Assembly: GCA_017165825.1 (NCBI GenBank)
Contig: CM029384.1
Coordinates: forward strand, 12,778,623 to 12,842,622
Origin: Hepsetus odoe
Lineage: Eukaryota > Chordata > Actinopteri > Characiformes > Hepsetidae
DNA length: 64,000 nt
Reading direction: 5' to 3'
Shown: piece by piece, positions 1 to 11,354 of the stretch
Layout of the letters: each line of letters begins with the position of its first letter
Numbering within the stretch: the stretch's first letter is position 1
Notes under the pieces: generated by a model
Seen by the model: the letters and a program-made list of their open reading frames with translations, nothing else
Told to the model about the DNA's origin: nothing
The model's database searches: none
Translations under genes and position numbers: made by a program

Positions 1-57
1 ATGTTTATACCCCAGTCCTCTGACTGCAGACTGGAGCTTGTGGCATATTCTAATACA

Positions 58-73
58 CATGCACACAAACACA

Positions 74-122
<49 letters not shown>
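58..122. repeat. (CA)n microsatellite
   Basis: Nearly pure CA dinucleotide tract with two interrupting A residues near its left end. The reading frame that crosses it is His/Thr low complexity and not a gene. Confidence 0.95.
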
Positions 123-126
<4 letters not shown>

Positions 127-1629
127 AAGCAAGCATATCAAAACACATGGACTGTGATTACTATGGTATCTACACACTGCTAGAAATAACCATGCATGGG
201 GGTTACTCTAAAATGTACATCCCCTCCAGAGTAATCCCCAAGCTCATCTTCAGTAATTAGCCCTGGACTACTGAAATAGCTTTTTGCCAAGAGCATAAGT
301 AAAAGCTCTTTTCAAACAGGCATCTTAACCTCTTTATTATGCCAGCATAATATCATCTTAGTCATCAAAGCAATGGCTTTAACCTTGAAAAGGCACTCAT
401 CTATTTGTTGACAAAACAATGATATGCCATCCTTCAACCAGAAAAAACTCTCAACTCATAAAGGACACTGCATAGGTATGTAACAAAACACAGATCTTCA
501 AGAAATAGACAGAGATCAGAACTGCTACAAAACATGGCATTCATACACAAGGCTTACATCATTACTGGCAGAGGCTGCCATGTAATTATGATGGCTTTTC
601 CTGCAGCGCTTAAGGGTAGGGATGTGGCCTAGCCCTATATCTCCTTCTCCCAAACAAAAGGCTAAATGCAACTTTAGCTACCCAGCTGGGTGGCTTTAAA
701 ATATTCTTCCTTAGTGAAGACTGGGCAAACACTCTGTCGTTTTTTTCTTGCGACTGTCAGCTGCTTTGGTGCACTCGTTTATTTAGGCAAATGAAATTGT
801 TCCCCTGCTCAGCTGCAAGGGAGGGCATGAGGCTGGAATGTAGGTAAGGCACAGAAAACCTGATTCAGTCATTGTCTTTAGGAAGGCTTTGGCCTTCTTT
901 ACGAGCTTTTGTGCACCACAGTGAGCAAACAGCCATTACTAAAGTCGAATCTGTTCAGCCACACAGCACTAAGACCAAGAAACGCACATGCACTCAGATG
1001 AACATGTTATCGCTGTAACTACACACATGTTTTTTTATTAGTTTAATGTCTATTTCTCAGGAATATATTGTGCAATCTTGATTTATCCTTAATTTTAGAG
1101 ATAGTACTCACTTGATTTGTCCTATTAATGTAACTTCAGGGTACATGCATATGATCATTCATATATATATATATATATATATATAGCTTCTTCATGTCTC
1201 TTTTCATGTTTTATTTTGTAATCTACATGCTATACTTGTGTCACCATGCATGTGCTGAATAGAGAACCTTGAATCTTGCAGATAGGAAAAGTAAAATTAG
1301 GTCACAAAGTGAAGCTACAAAGACCTTCAGCTGCAGAACAAACAGGCCTATTGAACACCCACCACCGTCTGACAGCTACAAAGAGTAACACCAACCACGA
1401 TTCCCACATCCAGGACCTGAACCCGCCTCTGAGGCTGGATTAAACAGATGCAGTGTCAGTCTAGACTAAGTCCATTACCCTGCTGTCCATCCTAATCACT
1501 TCGTTAGGCTGCATGCTGAACTCAGTCGTCCAGCTACAGTCCTTTAAGAAGACAACCCACTGATAAACCCTGTTCAGCTTTAAGGCAGACTACACGGGCT
1601 AAGGCAACAGGCTAAGAAGCAATTCTTCA
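123..1629. other. unassigned AT-rich sequence
   Basis: No exon, RNA gene or transposon was recognised. The only distinct object is an (AT)n run at 1161-1185. Short reading frames have no recognisable protein character. Confidence 0.5.
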
Positions 1630-1689
1630 GTGCAAACTGCTCACCTATTCGTTGACCTAGTGGTGTCGAGAAAGGATTTCCTTTTAAAA

Positions 1690-1860
1690 AATCCATTTTT
1701 GCTGCTAGTAAATAAGCAGCTTGCGCGTCCCGGAGCTGCCCGGCTCTTCTCGGGGGAGTGGAGCAGCTTTAGCCGGCGAGAGGCAGAAACTCGAGGAGGT
1801 GACGTGATCTCTTAAAGGGCCATCAGCAACCTGCCACAGTGTCCCGGAAAACCACAAGCA
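1690..1860. promoter_or_regulatory. GC-rich, CpG-containing patch
   Basis: About 170 bases stand out from the AT-rich surroundings by several CpG dinucleotides, Sp1-like GGGGGAG text and a TGACGTGA half-CRE near 1800. This could be a promoter or first-exon region of a gene lying outside the window, but no splice-compatible coding exon is visible beside it. Confidence 0.3.
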
Positions 1861-2046
1861 GCCCGTCTCTGCTGCAAAATCACCAACGTCTCCTCTGTGG
1901 GGAGTTAAATTTAGGCCTAATCTTTAGTGGTAACAGCCCCTACCCAGATGCATTTTTAGTTCAGTTATAAATTATGTAAATATTCCCCTAAAGGTACAAC
2001 ATGGGCGTAGATGTCTTTTGTAGCCCCCCCACCCCAAAGGAGAAAG

Positions 2047-2288
2047 TGTGTAGTGGCCTACTGATGAAGGATTAGGGCCCAGGATTGGAAAATGGGTTTG
2101 AATCCCAGACCAGCAGGTACCAGACCTGAAGTACCCTTGAGCGAGGTATCGTTCCCATCATCGCTCCCTGGGCAATGGACATAGCTGCCCCCGCTGCATG
2201 GTGTGTGTTTGGGTTAAATACAGAGAATGCGTTTGGGTGTGTTTCACTGTGTGCTGTGCGTCACAATGACATATAATTTAACTTCACC
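2047..2288 (+). mobile_element. tRNA-derived SINE, family S1
   Basis: The body matches the other S1 copies here: a tRNA-like head with a GGTTTGAATCCC B-box, then the GAGCAAGGTA, CTCCCTGGGC and GCTGCATGGTGT blocks, and a tail ending in a TCACAATGACA-like motif. Direct orientation, diverged. Confidence 0.8.
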
Positions 2289-2314
2289 CATTTTGTTTTA
2301 AAGGGTAAAAAGTA

Positions 2315-2525
2315 TTAGTTACTGGATCCTGGTTATGGGTTTGAGTCCCAGACCAGTAGGTTACTCTGAGGTTCTTTGCTCAAGGTACTGTCCCCGTCAC
2401 TGCTACATGGGCGCCAGATGCGTGGCTGCCGATTGCTCCACTTTGGTCTGAGAGGATAAATAAGGAGGAAGCATGTTGCTGTGGTTCACTGTGTGCTGTT
2501 TTGTCTTCACAATCGATCACTAAAA
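2315..2525 (+). mobile_element. SINE, family S1, partial copy
   Basis: A second S1 copy follows the first in the same orientation. The head is truncated, but the B-box-like GTTTGAGTCCC, the CTCAAGGTACTGTCCCCGTCACTGC block and the tail are recognisable. Confidence 0.7.
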
Positions 2526-2605
2526 TAGAAAGCCTGGGGTTTCCTAAGTAATGGGACTGATGTTTACAACCCTGTGAGAGTTTAGGACCATTTTCTTCTT
2601 ATGCA

Positions 2606-2623
2606 TTTATTATTATTATTGTA

Positions 2624-2687
<64 letters not shown>
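2606..2687. repeat. (ATT)n microsatellite
   Basis: Long ATT trinucleotide array running directly into the SINE that follows. Confidence 0.95.
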
Positions 2688-2689
<2 letters not shown>

Positions 2690-2702
2690 ATTATATAATT
2701 AT

Positions 2703-2909
2703 GGGGTGGCGTGTGATCTATGGTAGGGCATCTGCCCACGACCTCTGATCAAGAGGTCCTCGTCTCGAATCCCACCCTAGCACTACCACCACTGGGTCCC
2801 TGAGCAAGACCTCTAACCCTGAGGTGCTCCAGGGGGACTGTCCCTGTAATTAGACATGTAAGTCGCTCTGGATAAGAGCGTCTACAATGCCAGAAATGTA
2901 AAATGTAAA
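2703..2909 (+). mobile_element. tRNA-derived SINE, family S2
   Basis: S2 copies have a tRNA-like head, a GTCTCGAATCCCACC-type B box, the segments CTGAGCAAGAC and CCAGGGGGACTGTCCCTGTAA, and a 3' tail GCTCTGGATAAGAGCGTCT. All are present here. Direct orientation, 3' tail AT-rich. Confidence 0.85.
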
Positions 2910-3099
2910 TTATTATAATATAATCATACTAACAGCGTTTATTCAATGCGCTTGATACACATTGTGTATGTGATTGATATTATGCTGCATTTTGTATTGG
3001 TGGTAATTGTCTAAAAGAAAAATGTACTTTTCTGGATGATGCATCACACCAGACAAAAGACAACACAGGGACATATAAAAAGAAAGGCTAAAGGTCGCT

Positions 3100-3400
3100 G
3101 TAGTGCTGTTGGACGTATGTTTGCATGAAACTGTAGTGTCTGAAATGGGTTACCACCAAACGCTAAGCACTAAATACAGCGTACGAGCACCAGAGCACGC
3201 TCCTGGTCTGGAGCTGACATTTCCGCCCTGCTTCAGACGCGTGTTCCTTGCCAGATCTTCCTCTGGAGAGACAAGGCTGAGTTTACTGCTGTGTTTTTCG
3301 GGCTGCTGTTCGATAAAGCTCCGCTTGAAGGCGCACTTGTCTCGACTGCAAACTTGATCAGCGTGTTTGAGCTGAAACCCCACTACACTCCCGGGAAGTT
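3100..3400. other. moderately GC-rich segment, function unknown
   Basis: CpG-bearing unique-looking sequence with open frames on both strands (about 84 residues at 3103-3357 plus; about 77 residues at 3150-3383 minus). Neither frame resembles a protein I know and no convincing splice sites bound it. It may be an untranslated or promoter segment. Confidence 0.25.
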
Positions 3401-3537
3401 TCTTTAGTCTTCAGGTCTTAGGTTTGATCTTTAAAACAAGGGCTTCTGTTTGATGTAGCCAGGGAGCCCACAGGCAGTGACCCCAAGCAGAACATAAAGA
3501 TCTTTATACATTAATACATTAAGTACATCGGAATGCA

Positions 3538-3555
3538 ATATATATATATATATAT
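3538..3555. repeat. (AT)n microsatellite
   Basis: Short pure AT tract. Confidence 0.9.
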
Positions 3556-3877
3556 CCAGCTACAGGATATTCTTGAAAATCTTATTTCTTGGCCCAGTCT
3601 TGACATTTCAGCTTATGTGTCTTGTTCACTGATGGTCAGGTGTCAGCCTTCCTTATTATGACTCTGAGCACTGAACACCTTGTACTTCTGGGACACCCAG
3701 GTTGGTTCAGTTCTGAAGATGACAGGAAGATAATAATGTATAAAAGACTGCGGGTTCCCTGGTAGCTTCACGTTTGATTCTTCCTCAAGCCCTTTGGCAG
3801 TTAATTTGGCATCTTTCATGTCAAGATACAGGTTTCTTTAAGCACCCTGTTGATTATTTGTAACAAAACCGCTTGAT

Positions 3878-4088
3878 GGCTGGGGTGTTTGCGGGTCTAT
3901 GGTAGATATTTCTGCTCATGGACCTCTGGATCAAGAGGTCCCAGGTTCAAATCCCACCTCTAGCACTACCACCACTGGGTCTCTGAGCAAGACCCTTAAC
4001 CCTGAGTTGTTCCAGGGGGACTGTCCCTGTAATGAGGATATGGAATTCGCTCTGGATAAGAGCATCTGCTAAATGCCGTAAATGTAAA
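3878..4088 (+). mobile_element. tRNA-derived SINE, family S2
   Basis: Good S2 copy: B-box region GGTTCAAATCCCACC, the TAGCACTACCACCACTGGGT block, CCAGGGGGACTGTCCCTGTAA, and tail GCTCTGGATAAGAGCATCTG ending in CGTAAATGTAAA. Confidence 0.9.
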
Positions 4089-4211
4089 TGGTTCTGTGAT
4101 CACACCCCAACATCTTACCAACTTCCAGAGTGCTGCATCCCTCTGAGAGACTTTTATTTTTATTTTTTTTTATTTTTACTTTTCAGAGTTGGTTCCATTT
4201 CTTTTTTTTTA

Positions 4212-4403
4212 AGTGTATCTATAAGAATTGATGCTGGTTTAAAGGTAGTAACACCAAATATTGATTTGATTTAGATTTTTCTCTTTGTTCGCTCACTTTG
4301 CATTTTGTAAATTGATAAAAATAAACAATCATTATTTATATTTCTGAAAGCATTCTTTGTTTACAGCATTTTTTCTCACCTGCCTAAAACTTTTGCACAT
4401 TGT
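4212..4403 (-). mobile_element. long-armed Tc1/mariner MITE, single arm
   Basis: One arm of the MITE family that is complete at 46249-46670: the sequence from the 'atgctggttt' motif through CACCAAATATTGATTTGATT to CACCTGCCTAAAACTTTTGC. The other arm is absent, so this is a truncated copy. Confidence 0.75.
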
Positions 4404-4407
4404 ATAT

Positions 4408-4466
4408 GTGTGTGTGTATATATTTATATATATATATATAATGTGTGTGTTTGTGTGTGTGCTTGG
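4408..4466. repeat. mixed (TG)/(TA) microsatellite
   Basis: Alternating TG and TA blocks immediately after the MITE arm. Confidence 0.9.
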
Positions 4467-4761
4467 AAAATTGTACAATAGGTCAGGTCAGTTATTTCAA
4501 AATGCAAATATACATGGTATGACCATCGTTTTTCTTCATCACAGTCTGCTTTAGTAAAGATTCATTGTCAGTTCTTTTAATTCGCTGGAATTGTTCTCCC
4601 AGCTGCTTGAAGGGCTCTTGTTCTGTTTTAATTTTGTTTTTTTTCCCAATGTGCCAAAAATTTTGAGATCTGTTCTGCTACATGGACTGGACTGAAAATG
4701 AGAACTATTCCTCAACACTACAAAAAACATGTAAAAGTTGCTTTAGCAAAATGTGATATCT

Positions 4762-4763
<2 letters not shown>

Positions 4764-4806
<43 letters not shown>

Positions 4807-4812
4807 TGTTTG
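4764..4812. repeat. (TG)n microsatellite
   Basis: Nearly pure TG tract. Cys/Val or His/Thr frames over it are low-complexity artefacts. Confidence 0.95.
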
Positions 4813-5118
4813 TGCAATTTTGACGCAGTGTTCAGCAGGGAGAAAGTACATGCAGGATGTTGAAAGGTATAATAGAAACAAAACACATATTTTGTCTCAG
4901 ATTTTATGCAGTGATTTTTCAGCACAATTTGTCTTAGTGCAGTCTTCAACCTATGTATTTGTTCTTTATGGTTGAACACCTGTAAACACTTCTGTAGAGC
5001 CACATGTTTAATTAGTGAGAGATGCAGAGAATACACTCCTGCAGTTGACTTATAATTCCTTTTTCTCTTTCACAATGGCCAGGAGTGAGTCAGAATGAGT
5101 CATATCTCTTACGCATGT

Positions 5119-5119
5119 G

Positions 5120-5177
<58 letters not shown>

Positions 5178-5195
5178 GAGACAGAGAGAGAGAGC
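5119..5195. repeat. (GA)n microsatellite
   Basis: Long GA tract with a few GACA interruptions in its right half. Confidence 0.95.
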
Positions 5196-5394
5196 TTGTA
5201 AAATTTGGAATTTCAATTCCACATAGGGATTTGAATGCATATTTAGTGCTGATTAATTCACAAATATTTAAAAAATATTATTTATTTGTTAACATATTCT
5301 CACAAAATGTGATTTGGTTTTTTGGAGTGTTTTCTGGAAAAATTATGATTTCATTTAATTAGCATTTAATGTCACAGGCAATCCAAGACCATCT

Positions 5395-5545
5395 TATTTC
5401 AGTCTCGTGCCCAAGGGCACTTCAGTCATGGATGCAAGAGTAGAAAAACATTGTTCACCCATGCTTAAATTTTTTCAGGGTATTGAACAAGCAACCTTTT
5501 GGTTGCTAATCCTTCTTCTTTAACCATTAGCACACAGCTGCTCCA
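5395..5545 (-). mobile_element. SINE-like tRNA-derived fragment
   Basis: On the minus strand a head containing GCTAATGGTTAAAG and a diverged B-box region precede a 'TGCCCTTGGGCA' type segment. This is not the S1 or S2 consensus. It is probably a diverged SINE of another family. Confidence 0.5.
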
Positions 5546-5769
5546 CAGTAATAATTTGGAATGAATAAGTCCACAGTTTAAGGCCATGCAACTCATTCAA
5601 TAGCCTAGACACACTTGGAATAGTGTGCATGTAATACACAGCATATATCCCACAGCCCCTCCCAACAAGAATGCCAATAACATTGTTTTCTGGATGCATT
5701 TGTGGGAGATTTCTGGTTTTAGGCAGTGGCCTAGGAGTTACTTAAAGCTGAACCCCAATTATTAACCAG

Positions 5770-5832
5770 ATCTCTCTCTCTCTCTCTTTCTGTCTCTCTC
5801 TCTCTCTCTCACTCTCTCACTCACTCACTCAC
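5770..5832. repeat. (CT)n then (CACT)n microsatellite
   Basis: Compound TC tract followed by CACT repeats. Confidence 0.9.
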
Positions 5833-5837
5833 ATAGC

Positions 5838-5946
5838 TGCATATCCTGATTAGGGTCGTGGAGGTGCTGTAGCCTTTCCCAGTGCTCACAGGGTAAAAGG
5901 TGGGGGAACACTATGGACAGTTTGACAGTTCATCATAGGGCAGACA
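5838..5946 (+). mobile_element. LINE 3'-tail-like fragment
   Basis: Degraded match to the fish LINE trailer 'GGTCGTGGAGGTGCTG..CCTTTCCCAG..CAGGGTAAAAGG..GGACAGTTTG'. It is followed directly by a (CA)/(ATAC) array at 5948-5994. Confidence 0.5.
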
Positions 5947-5947
5947 C

Positions 5948-5959
5948 ACCCCCACACAC

Positions 5960-5993
<34 letters not shown>

Positions 5994-5994
5994 C
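5948..5994. repeat. (CA)/(CATA) microsatellite
   Basis: Alternating ACACAC and ACATACAT units. Confidence 0.9.
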
Positions 5995-6825
5995 TATCTT
6001 ATAGGGGAATAGGAGATTTCTATCTGTGTCAAATGATTCTCATAATTGCCCTTAAAAAGATTATGTAACTCTGAGTTTGATAGTATACACACTATACATT
6101 TCTACATATATGAAACATCAGAGGACTTTTCAGTTTCTAACTAGATGCAACTGGCACAAACAGAGGCACAAACAGAAGAATGGCTTATTAGATTTAGTTT
6201 TGCAAAAGGTTAGCAGAGTTTGTCTGTGAACTCACCGCGGTCAGCGAATCAACTGAAATGTCATAGACATTGCATCATCAGTTTGATCTTAATGAAAAAT
6301 TATTTTAGCATTAACAGGGGGAGACTCTGACTGAACACCAGGCACATTGTCTTAACTGTTTGCATGTTAGCTGTCTGTCCATTTAATCATAATGTTGTTG
6401 AAAAATTAATCAACATGAAAAATATTCCAGATTTGAAAGATTTAAAAGATCCATTAATTCATTAGATCTACATTCTTTATTGATTTATTACAATAATGTT
6501 ACATTAAAATTGACCAAGGTCACACAGTATCACTGATGCAAAGCAACAGTCCCAAGTCTGTCTTATTTCCACACCCTGGCTGAAGAACATTTACTTGTAA
6601 ATGCTTCCCAACACTGCAACAACACAACAATGAATGTACCTTGAGCAATGCAGGGTGCATTTTGGGACATTTGGGACTGATTTGTGACTGCAGATATACA
6701 TGCATTTCCATGAACTATGATGCTGTGTTAGTTCATTGGTGCTACATGAGGAAGCAAAGGTTAGAGGATCTGACACATACAGTATATGTTAACTATTATC
6801 ACTTTTGTTTAACCTTTGTCTTACA
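5995..6825. other. no gene recognised
   Basis: AT-rich, unique-looking sequence. Open frames of 60-110 codons at 6520-6970 overlap on both strands and run into the SINE to the right. None shows domain or splice support. Confidence 0.4.
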
Positions 6826-7042
6826 TTTACATCTGCAGCATTTAGCAGACACTCTTATCCAGAGACTTCCATGTCCTAATTACAGGGACAGTCCCCCTGG
6901 AGCAACTCAGGGAGCAAGGGTCTTACTCAGGGAGCCAGTGGTGGTAGTGCCAGAGGTGGGAGCCAGTTAGGATTTGAACCTGGGACCTCTTGCACCATAG
7001 GTCCATAGGTAAATACCCTACCACTAGGCCACCGTGTCTTGC
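6826..7042 (-). mobile_element. tRNA-derived SINE, family S2
   Basis: Reverse-orientation S2 copy, beginning on the plus strand with the tail complement (TTTACATCTGCAGCATTTAG) and ending in the head complement (CCACTAGGCCACCG). TGTCTT occurs at both edges and may be a target-site duplication. Confidence 0.85.
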
Positions 7043-8209
7043 TGTGAATACAGGGCATTAAAAAGACATGTAATCCAGAAGTACTGGAATACCTTTTTAA
7101 AATCATTTCTCCCAAATCTGAATGTTATTGCGAACCAGCACAGAAATTTAATTCATTTGCTGACTTTTGTTCCTCACTATTAGTCAGCTACATCATTTGG
7201 TCACAAGCTACTTTTGCGTGACATGTTGCTAGGGAACAATGTTCAAAAACAGTCTTTTGAGTGTGTCCCTGAACCATGCTATGTCTCTCCACGGACACTT
7301 CTGCGACTGGCAGCGCAGATCCCTCAGCTGTCAACCACCTCTTGCTGATATGTCCAAACCATCTCCCATAGTCCAGTGTCTCTCTTGAAACCATTCTATT
7401 TTCACTGGTTTAAAATGCCAAAAGCTATTTGTAAGAATTATCCCAAACAAACCTACTGCAAATGTGTTCACTGTTGGGCTTTTAAGTACAAGAACCTAGT
7501 TAATGTCTTTGGTGGAGCTGTCAGTGTTTACAAAATCTATTAACATGGCTAATGTGTCCTTGTAACCCCAACACACAGTCTGCCCATTATCTACAGTTTG
7601 GACGGCAAATTAAACCTGAAGAGGTTTCTTCAACCAAGCATGCACTGACTAACTTCCAATTTGTTAGTAACCCTGACAACCTTCCAAGAAATATCCACCA
7701 AAACTGTGAAGCCTTTAAACCTCATATGATCAAGTCTGTAGGCTTTATCAAGTGGAACATGTGCTGCTCTGTCTGTTAATGTGTACAGTATTTCCAGTTT
7801 ATTCATAGCAGGTCTTCTGAAAATGTAAAACTTTCCTAAAATTTTAGCAACTCAGAGCAGGTGCTTTTGCATCAGTTTTCCTCTTTCTTTCAAAACAAAG
7901 TGTAAATCTGGGGACTCAAGGACTGTGAAAGATTTGCTTCATAAACAACAGCAGACACTGTGATTAGTCAGAGGATCAAGAATCAAACACGTTAAAAATA
8001 TGTTTACAATCACTAGAGCTTGACAGATGGGGGTGTATGGCAAGACAAGCTGCAGTCTTAGCAAACCCTGTGTTAATTACAGACAAACTGTCAGCACTTT
8101 TACTCACATTTTGTGTCTGTAATAGTGTGTACATGTGGCCCTGAGATTTCAGGAAGAAGGCCTGACTAACATGTCACTCCAAAATCTCCCAACTGCAAAT
8201 TACTTGGGC
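7043..8209. other. no gene recognised
   Basis: No confident feature. The minus-strand frame at 7188-7394 contains an Arg-Trp-Phe-Gly-His motif like that in LINE C-termini, but its flanks do not match the LINE copies at 60 kb. Confidence 0.4.
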
Positions 8210-8446
8210 AGTGGTGGCCTAGTTGTTAGGGATTAGGCTGCAAGTACAGGAAGTTGTGGGTTTGAATCCCAGACGAATAAGTTGCCCTGAGGAACCTCTG
8301 AGCAAGGTACCGTCACTGCTCCCCAGGTGCTGGACATATCCACCCCCCAGCTGCATGTTGTGTATGAGTTAAATGCAGAGATTGCATTTTGTTGTGGTTC
8401 AAGGCGTGCTGTGTTTCACAATGACAAATAGTCACTTTCACTTCAA
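8210..8446 (+). mobile_element. tRNA-derived SINE, family S1
   Basis: Near full-length S1 copy: head GTGGTGGCCTAGTTGTTAGG, B box GGGTTTGAATCCC, central CTGAGCAAGGTACCGTCACTG and tail TTTCACAATGACAAATAGTC. Confidence 0.9.
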
Positions 8447-9044
8447 ATGCCACAGCATGTGATTATATAATGATATATTTGCCCCTCATTCCCTGCACAT
8501 TATCATCCTGGAGCATCAATTGCTTATTTGTACACCTGTCTGGAAGCATTTGCACTTGTTATGAGTATCCACTCTTTAATTCAAGTTAATTTCATCACCA
8601 GTCTGTGTATGCATATTAGGTTAGAGGTTTAATTAGAGTGAGATAATTGTAATAGAATTAGCTGCCATCTACCAGCTGTATGGATTGAAACAATGTCAAA
8701 GGCAGGTGAGTGTAGATTGTATTCTCAGTGTACAATACCTATTACAGTGTCAAATTTCTCAAGCCTGTGTTAACATGCTACTATACTCCAGAAAAACAAA
8801 TAGCTTTTTTACATTATACTGGCATTTAATATGTCACATCCCCACTGAGACGATGGCCATGATAAAAGATATATGTACCATAAATATAAGTAATATATTG
8901 AATGTTGTATTTTTTTTAAAGAAACACTTATTTAAATGTTCTTAGGGAACCAAAATGACATTAAATTCATGACGTTAAAATTTTTTTTCACATGATCTGA
9001 AAAATTGTCAAAGATTAAGTAATCTTTGACCATAAAATAATATT

Positions 9045-9434
9045 CCATCCATCCATCCATTTTCTCCCGCTTATCCGAGGTCGGGTTGCGGGGGCAGCAG
9101 CTCCAGCAGGGATGCCCAGACTTCCCTCTCTCCGGCCACTTCTTCCAGCTCCTCCGGGCGGATCCCAAGGCGTTCCCAGGCCAGCCGAGAGACATAGTCT
9201 CTCCAGCGTGTCCTGGGTCTTCCCCGGGGTCTCTTTCCGGTGGGACGTGCCCGGAACACCTCACCAGGGAGGCGTCCAGGGGGCATCCTAATCAGATGCC
9301 CGAGCCACCTCATCTGACTCCTCTCGATGCGGAGGAGCAGCGGCTCTACTTTGAGCCCCTCCCGGATGGCTGAGCTTCTCACCCTATCTCTAAGGGAGAG
9401 TCCAGACACCCTGCGGAGGAAACTCATTTCATAT
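9045..9434 (-). mobile_element. 5'-truncated LINE 3' end with target-site duplication
   Basis: A minus-strand frame at 9071-9427 encodes about 118 residues of the common fish LINE ORF2 C-terminus, recognisable by Arg-Trp-Leu-Gly-His-Leu, Pro-Pro-Gly-Arg-Leu-Pro and Trp-Arg-Asp-Tyr-Val-Ser. The 3' end is a CCAT tetramer tail. The 12-base word TAAAATAATATT occurs at 9033-9044 and again at 9435-9446, giving exact insertion limits. Only the last ~390 bases of the element were inserted. The LINE clade is not settled from this fragment. Confidence 0.9.
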
Positions 9435-9446
9435 TAAAATAATATT

Positions 9447-10178
9447 AAGAAATATATTAACTTACATTAAAAGTTAAAATGCATGTAATTCTGTAAAGTT
9501 ACAAGTTTTGCTATAACATTAATATTGTTTGCTCATTTGTTTATACCCATGCTGTTCATGGTAACTTGAAATGATGTGTAAATATTTCAATAGTATATAT
9601 TGTACATATTGTACAGTGCAATATATTGTACTGCTTTTCTCAGGCCAGTGTAGACTTTTCATCCACCTGTCTGTGCATCACAATGAATTCCCTACTCTCC
9701 CCATGAGTCATGCTGTGCAGTGCAGCAGCACAGAGCAGAACGACCAACACACTAAAATGGGGGATGTGAAACAGCTGGTTTGGCAGTTTGTCTGCATGAC
9801 AGTTTGACATGACTGTGCAGCTTAGCTACTCATTGGGAATAGATCAATTATCAGCTAATTCATTAGCTCATTCTTTCATTTTGAGTTACACTGACTTGTT
9901 AGTGGCAAATGCATACCTGCTTCAAAACTGCACAAACAAAATCAAATATGGCATGTATTAATTTTTATTTAATTCAAATTGATTAATTGTAATACATAGG
10001 ACTATTAGTTTTGTTGTCCACTTGCCCAGGGCAGTGCAGACATAAGCAATTTTGCTTTGCCTGATTACATTTTTGGTGTATAAAATGTTATCATTGTGAG
10101 TTTTTTAGCTAATTATATTACCATATATTTAGCATATTTTTATGAACTGTTCTTTTACCCATCTTTACCAATGAAGTA
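9447..10178. other. no gene recognised
   Basis: AT-rich sequence with short, non-descript frames. No repeat family was recognised. Confidence 0.4.
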
Positions 10179-10708
10179 CAGTACTGTGCAAAAGTTTTAG
10201 GCAGGTGTGGAAAAAATGCTGTAAACAAAGAATGCTTTCATAAATGGAAGTGTTAATCATTTATGTTCATCAATCAACAAAATGCAGTGAATGAACAAAA
10301 GAGAAATCTAAATCAAATCAATATTTGGTGTGACCACCCTTTGCCTTCAAAACAGCATCAATTCTTCTAGGTATGCTTGCACACAGTTTTTGAAGGAACT
10401 TGGCTGGTAGGTTGTTCCAAACATCTTTGAGAACTGACCACAGATCTTCTGTGGATGTAGGCTTCCTCACATCCTTCTGTCTCTACATGTAATCCAGACA
10501 CACTGGATGATGTTGAGATCAGGGCTCTGTGGGGGCCAGAAGAACTGATGCTGGTTTGAAGGCAAAAGGTAGTAACACCAAATATTGATTTGATTTCGAT
10601 TTTTCTTTTGTTTGCTCACTTTGCATTTTGTAAATTGATAAAAATAAACAATCATTATTTATATTTCTGAAAGCATTCTTTGTTTATAGCATTTACAGCA
10701 CAGTGCTG
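10179..10708 (-). mobile_element. Tc1/mariner-like element, internally deleted, with transposase remnant
   Basis: Begins with CAGTACTGTGCAAAAGTTTT after a TA and ends CAGTGCTG before a TA, as expected for Tc1/mariner ends. The centre, on the minus strand, still encodes a transposase scrap reading Trp-Pro-Pro-Gln-Ser-Pro-Asp-Leu-Asn-Ile-Ile-Gln. The third catalytic acidic residue position is Gln, so the motif is dead. It has the same arms as the copies at 11.4, 46.2 and 50.4 kb. Confidence 0.85.
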
Positions 10709-10744
10709 TATATAAATATGACAAAGTATGGGACTGTGATCACA

Positions 10745-10960
10745 CACGTTTTCTCCCTTCAGTAGTCAGTCGATCAGGGTACTTGCCTACAGATCTATGA
10801 ATCAAGAGGTCCCAGGTTCGAATCCCCCCTCTTGCACTACCACCACTGGGTCCCTGAGCAAGACCCTTAACCCTGAGTGTCTCCAGGGGGACTGTCCCTG
10901 TAATCAGGACATGGAAGTCGGTTTGGTTAAGAGCGTCTGCTAAATGCCACAAATGTAAAT
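10745..10960 (+). mobile_element. tRNA-derived SINE, family S2
   Basis: S2 copy with B box GGTTCGAATCCCCCC, the CCAGGGGGACTGTCCCTGTAA block and tail AAGAGCGTCTGCTAAATGCC. Confidence 0.9.
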
Positions 10961-11354
10961 ATAGGCATAAATATAATGTCATAAAACAAAAATTACAAGA
11001 CACTGAAATTAATGTTCATTCAAGTCTTCATTTATTTAAAAAAAATATGCATTGTTTTTGTATATTTCATGAGAGGTTGAAAGTTTCAGACTTTACAAAC
11101 TGCATTAATGAAAACAGATTAGTCTTCTCATGGCACACACAAAGCACTGTTCTCTCCTTTGATAAGCAGTAGATTTCACATATGTGCTGAGCAGAAATAC
11201 ATCACAACATACTTCAGTAATCTGTGATAAATAGGTGGCTATGGACACCTATTGGTATTAAGTCTTAAGTGTTAAATATTAAGTCAGTGCTAAATATATT
11301 TACTTTAGCACATCTCCAAGTTGATATGGTATGTTTTGTGTACAAAAAAGTATT

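Noticed and set aside
1..183. Open frame across the CA array
   Set aside because: His/Thr low-complexity translation of a dinucleotide repeat.
3103..3383. Overlapping frames of 84 and 77 codons
   Set aside because: No recognised domain, no supported splice sites, open on both strands. Kept only as a GC-rich segment.
7188..7394. Minus frame with Arg-Trp-Phe-Gly-His
   Set aside because: Five residues shared with LINE tails but the flanks do not match, so a LINE call is not supported.
9086..9373. Plus-strand 95-codon frame
   Set aside because: Antisense shadow of the LINE C-terminal frame.
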